Assembly (NCBI GenBank): GCA_945872015.1
Contig: CAMBYJ010000083.1
Location: 1-7,623 of the forward strand
Length of the DNA: 7,623 bases
Direction of reading: 5' to 3'
Source: Chitinophaga pinensis
GTDB taxonomy: Bacteria; Bacteroidota; Bacteroidia; AKYH767-A; OLB10
Numbering within the stretch: position 1 is the first letter of the stretch; each line of letters starts with the position of its first letter. Below the pieces are notes generated by a model. The model ran no database searches. It had not been told where the DNA came from and saw nothing but the letters and a program-made list of their open reading frames with translations. Shown here piece after piece: positions 7,144-7,623 of the stretch. The translations under genes and the position numbers were made by a program.

Positions 7144-7175
7144 CAAAAATAAGGATATTAGCTCACGATTTCGAA
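7144..7175 (-). promoter_or_regulatory. Candidate promoter for the E1-miaE operon, possibly leaderless
   Basis: The minus strand has TATTTTTG (7151-7144), an exact TAnnTTTG -7 box, identical to the one before the glycosyltransferase. A weak -33 partner TTCG (7175-7172) sits 20 bases upstream. The box ends only four bases before the ATG at 7139, so transcription would start at or within a few bases of the A of ATG. It lies between the terminator of the upstream T9SS gene and the start codon, which is where a promoter for this operon is needed. Confidence 0.5.
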
Positions 7176-7187
7176 TACTTTCGAGTA

Positions 7188-7223
7188 AATAAAAAAGGGA
7201 CCTCCATAAATGAAAGTCCCTTT
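7188..7223 (-). terminator. Intrinsic terminator of the T9SS-exported protein gene
   Basis: Read on the minus strand, AAAGGGAC (7223-7216) pairs with GTCCCTTT (7201-7194). Extending inward with two G-U pairs gives a 12-base-pair stem and a six-base loop. The downstream arm runs directly into TTTTTTATTTA, a good U-tract. It begins 17 bases after the stop codon of the gene at 7241-7623 and precedes the E1 promoter, insulating the two units. A weaker bidirectional role is possible, but the other side has no transcript that would need it. Confidence 0.85.
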
Positions 7224-7240
7224 ATAAAATTTAAAATATT

Positions 7241-7623
7241 TTATTCAACAATAAGCCTTGTCTGCGTAATTAATCCATTTCCTTTTAACGAAACGATGTA
7301 CGTTCCTGTCAGAAGTGTTTCAAGACTTAATTCTTTCTGATTATATCCTTCAATAGCATTTAGAGTATAGGTATCTATTACTCTTCCAGACATATCATAA
7401 ATAGTCAATAAATAATCGCTATTATCTTCAGATGTGTAGGCAATCGTAACATTATCTCTTGCAGGATTTGGATAAACAACAATTCCAGAAACATCATAAG
7501 AGCTACCATCACGAGCTGTAGGACAAGCAGCAGTAGGATTTACTGAAACAGATCTAGCAGTACTTAATCCACATGCATTTCCAGACTTAACAGTAATAGT
7601 TTTTGATCCAGTAGCTGTAAATC
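7241..7623 (-). CDS. T9SS-exported surface or secreted protein, C-terminal end (cut by window edge)
   Basis: The last 126 complete codons of a gene that enters from the right; its start is outside the window. The C-terminal ~80 residues are a type A T9SS sorting domain: VVYPNPARDNVTIAY, then LLTIYDMSGRVID, then LLTGTYIVSLKGNGLITQTR, ending LIVE before the TAA. Such domains direct export across the outer membrane by the type IX system and are removed on secretion or anchoring. The preceding residues, including KTITVKSGNACGLSTARSVSV, resemble the end of an Ig-like or PKD-like repeat of the kind found in large adhesins and multidomain secreted proteins of Bacteroidota. A short linker with a cysteine (AACPTARDGSS) joins the two. 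The function of the missing part cannot be inferred. A strong terminator follows the stop. Confidence 0.9.
   Translation of the reverse strand, partial: FTATGSKTITVKSGNACGLSTARSVSVNPTAACPTARDGSSYDVSGIVVYPNPARDNVTIAYTSEDNSDYLLTIYDMSGRVIDTYTLNAIEGYNQKELSLETLLTGTYIVSLKGNGLITQTRLIVE

Noticed and set aside
1..7623. CRISPR array, transposon ends, phage genes, tRNA or rRNA, riboswitch, or a defence system
   Set aside because: I saw no regularly spaced repeats, transposase or integrase motifs, tRNA-like folds or conserved RNA signatures on either strand; the coding content is housekeeping and envelope genes.

Overview
The window is a piece of an AT-rich chromosome from a member of the Bacteroidota. 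Four things point there. The partial protein at the right edge ends in a type IX secretion (T9SS) sorting domain. The gene starts lack Shine-Dalgarno sequences. Several genes are preceded by the TTTG-N19-21-TAnnTTTG promoter typical of this phylum. The branched-chain-type E1 dehydrogenase is an alpha-beta fusion, an arrangement common in this group. A free-living, oxygen-using organism fits the presence of MiaE, an O2-dependent tRNA hydroxylase. I cannot name a genus.

Layout, left to right. A minus-strand block holds the 5' part of gcvT (1-471, cut by the window edge), a secreted VanX/DdpX-type D-Ala-D-Ala dipeptidase (522-1190) and a GT4-like glycosyltransferase (1190-2275). In transcription order this is glycosyltransferase, dipeptidase (joined by TAATG), then gcvT after a 50-base gap. 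A 177-base divergent region (2276-2452) carries a good promoter on each strand. The plus-strand gene 2453-4330 is a membrane-anchored nucleotide-sugar 4,6-dehydratase of the WbpM/CapD/FlaA1 class. After a convergent gap (4331-4474) come two tightly linked minus-strand genes: a fused 2-oxoacid dehydrogenase E1 alpha-beta (5061-7139) followed four bases later by miaE (4475-5056). The right edge (7241-7623) is the C-terminal end of a T9SS-exported, Ig/PKD-like repeat protein, closed by a clear intrinsic terminator.

Functionally there are three themes. The first is cell-surface carbohydrate and envelope work: the sugar dehydratase, the glycosyltransferase and the periplasmic dipeptidase. The second is amino-acid and acyl-CoA catabolism: the glycine cleavage T-protein and the E1 dehydrogenase. 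The third is tRNA modification by MiaE. I found no CRISPR array, insertion sequence, phage gene, tRNA or rRNA, and nothing that amounts to a new defence or mobile system. The points worth a second look are mostly regulatory (paired divergent promoters with non-ATG starts, and a possible leaderless transcript) and motif-level departures in enzyme families.
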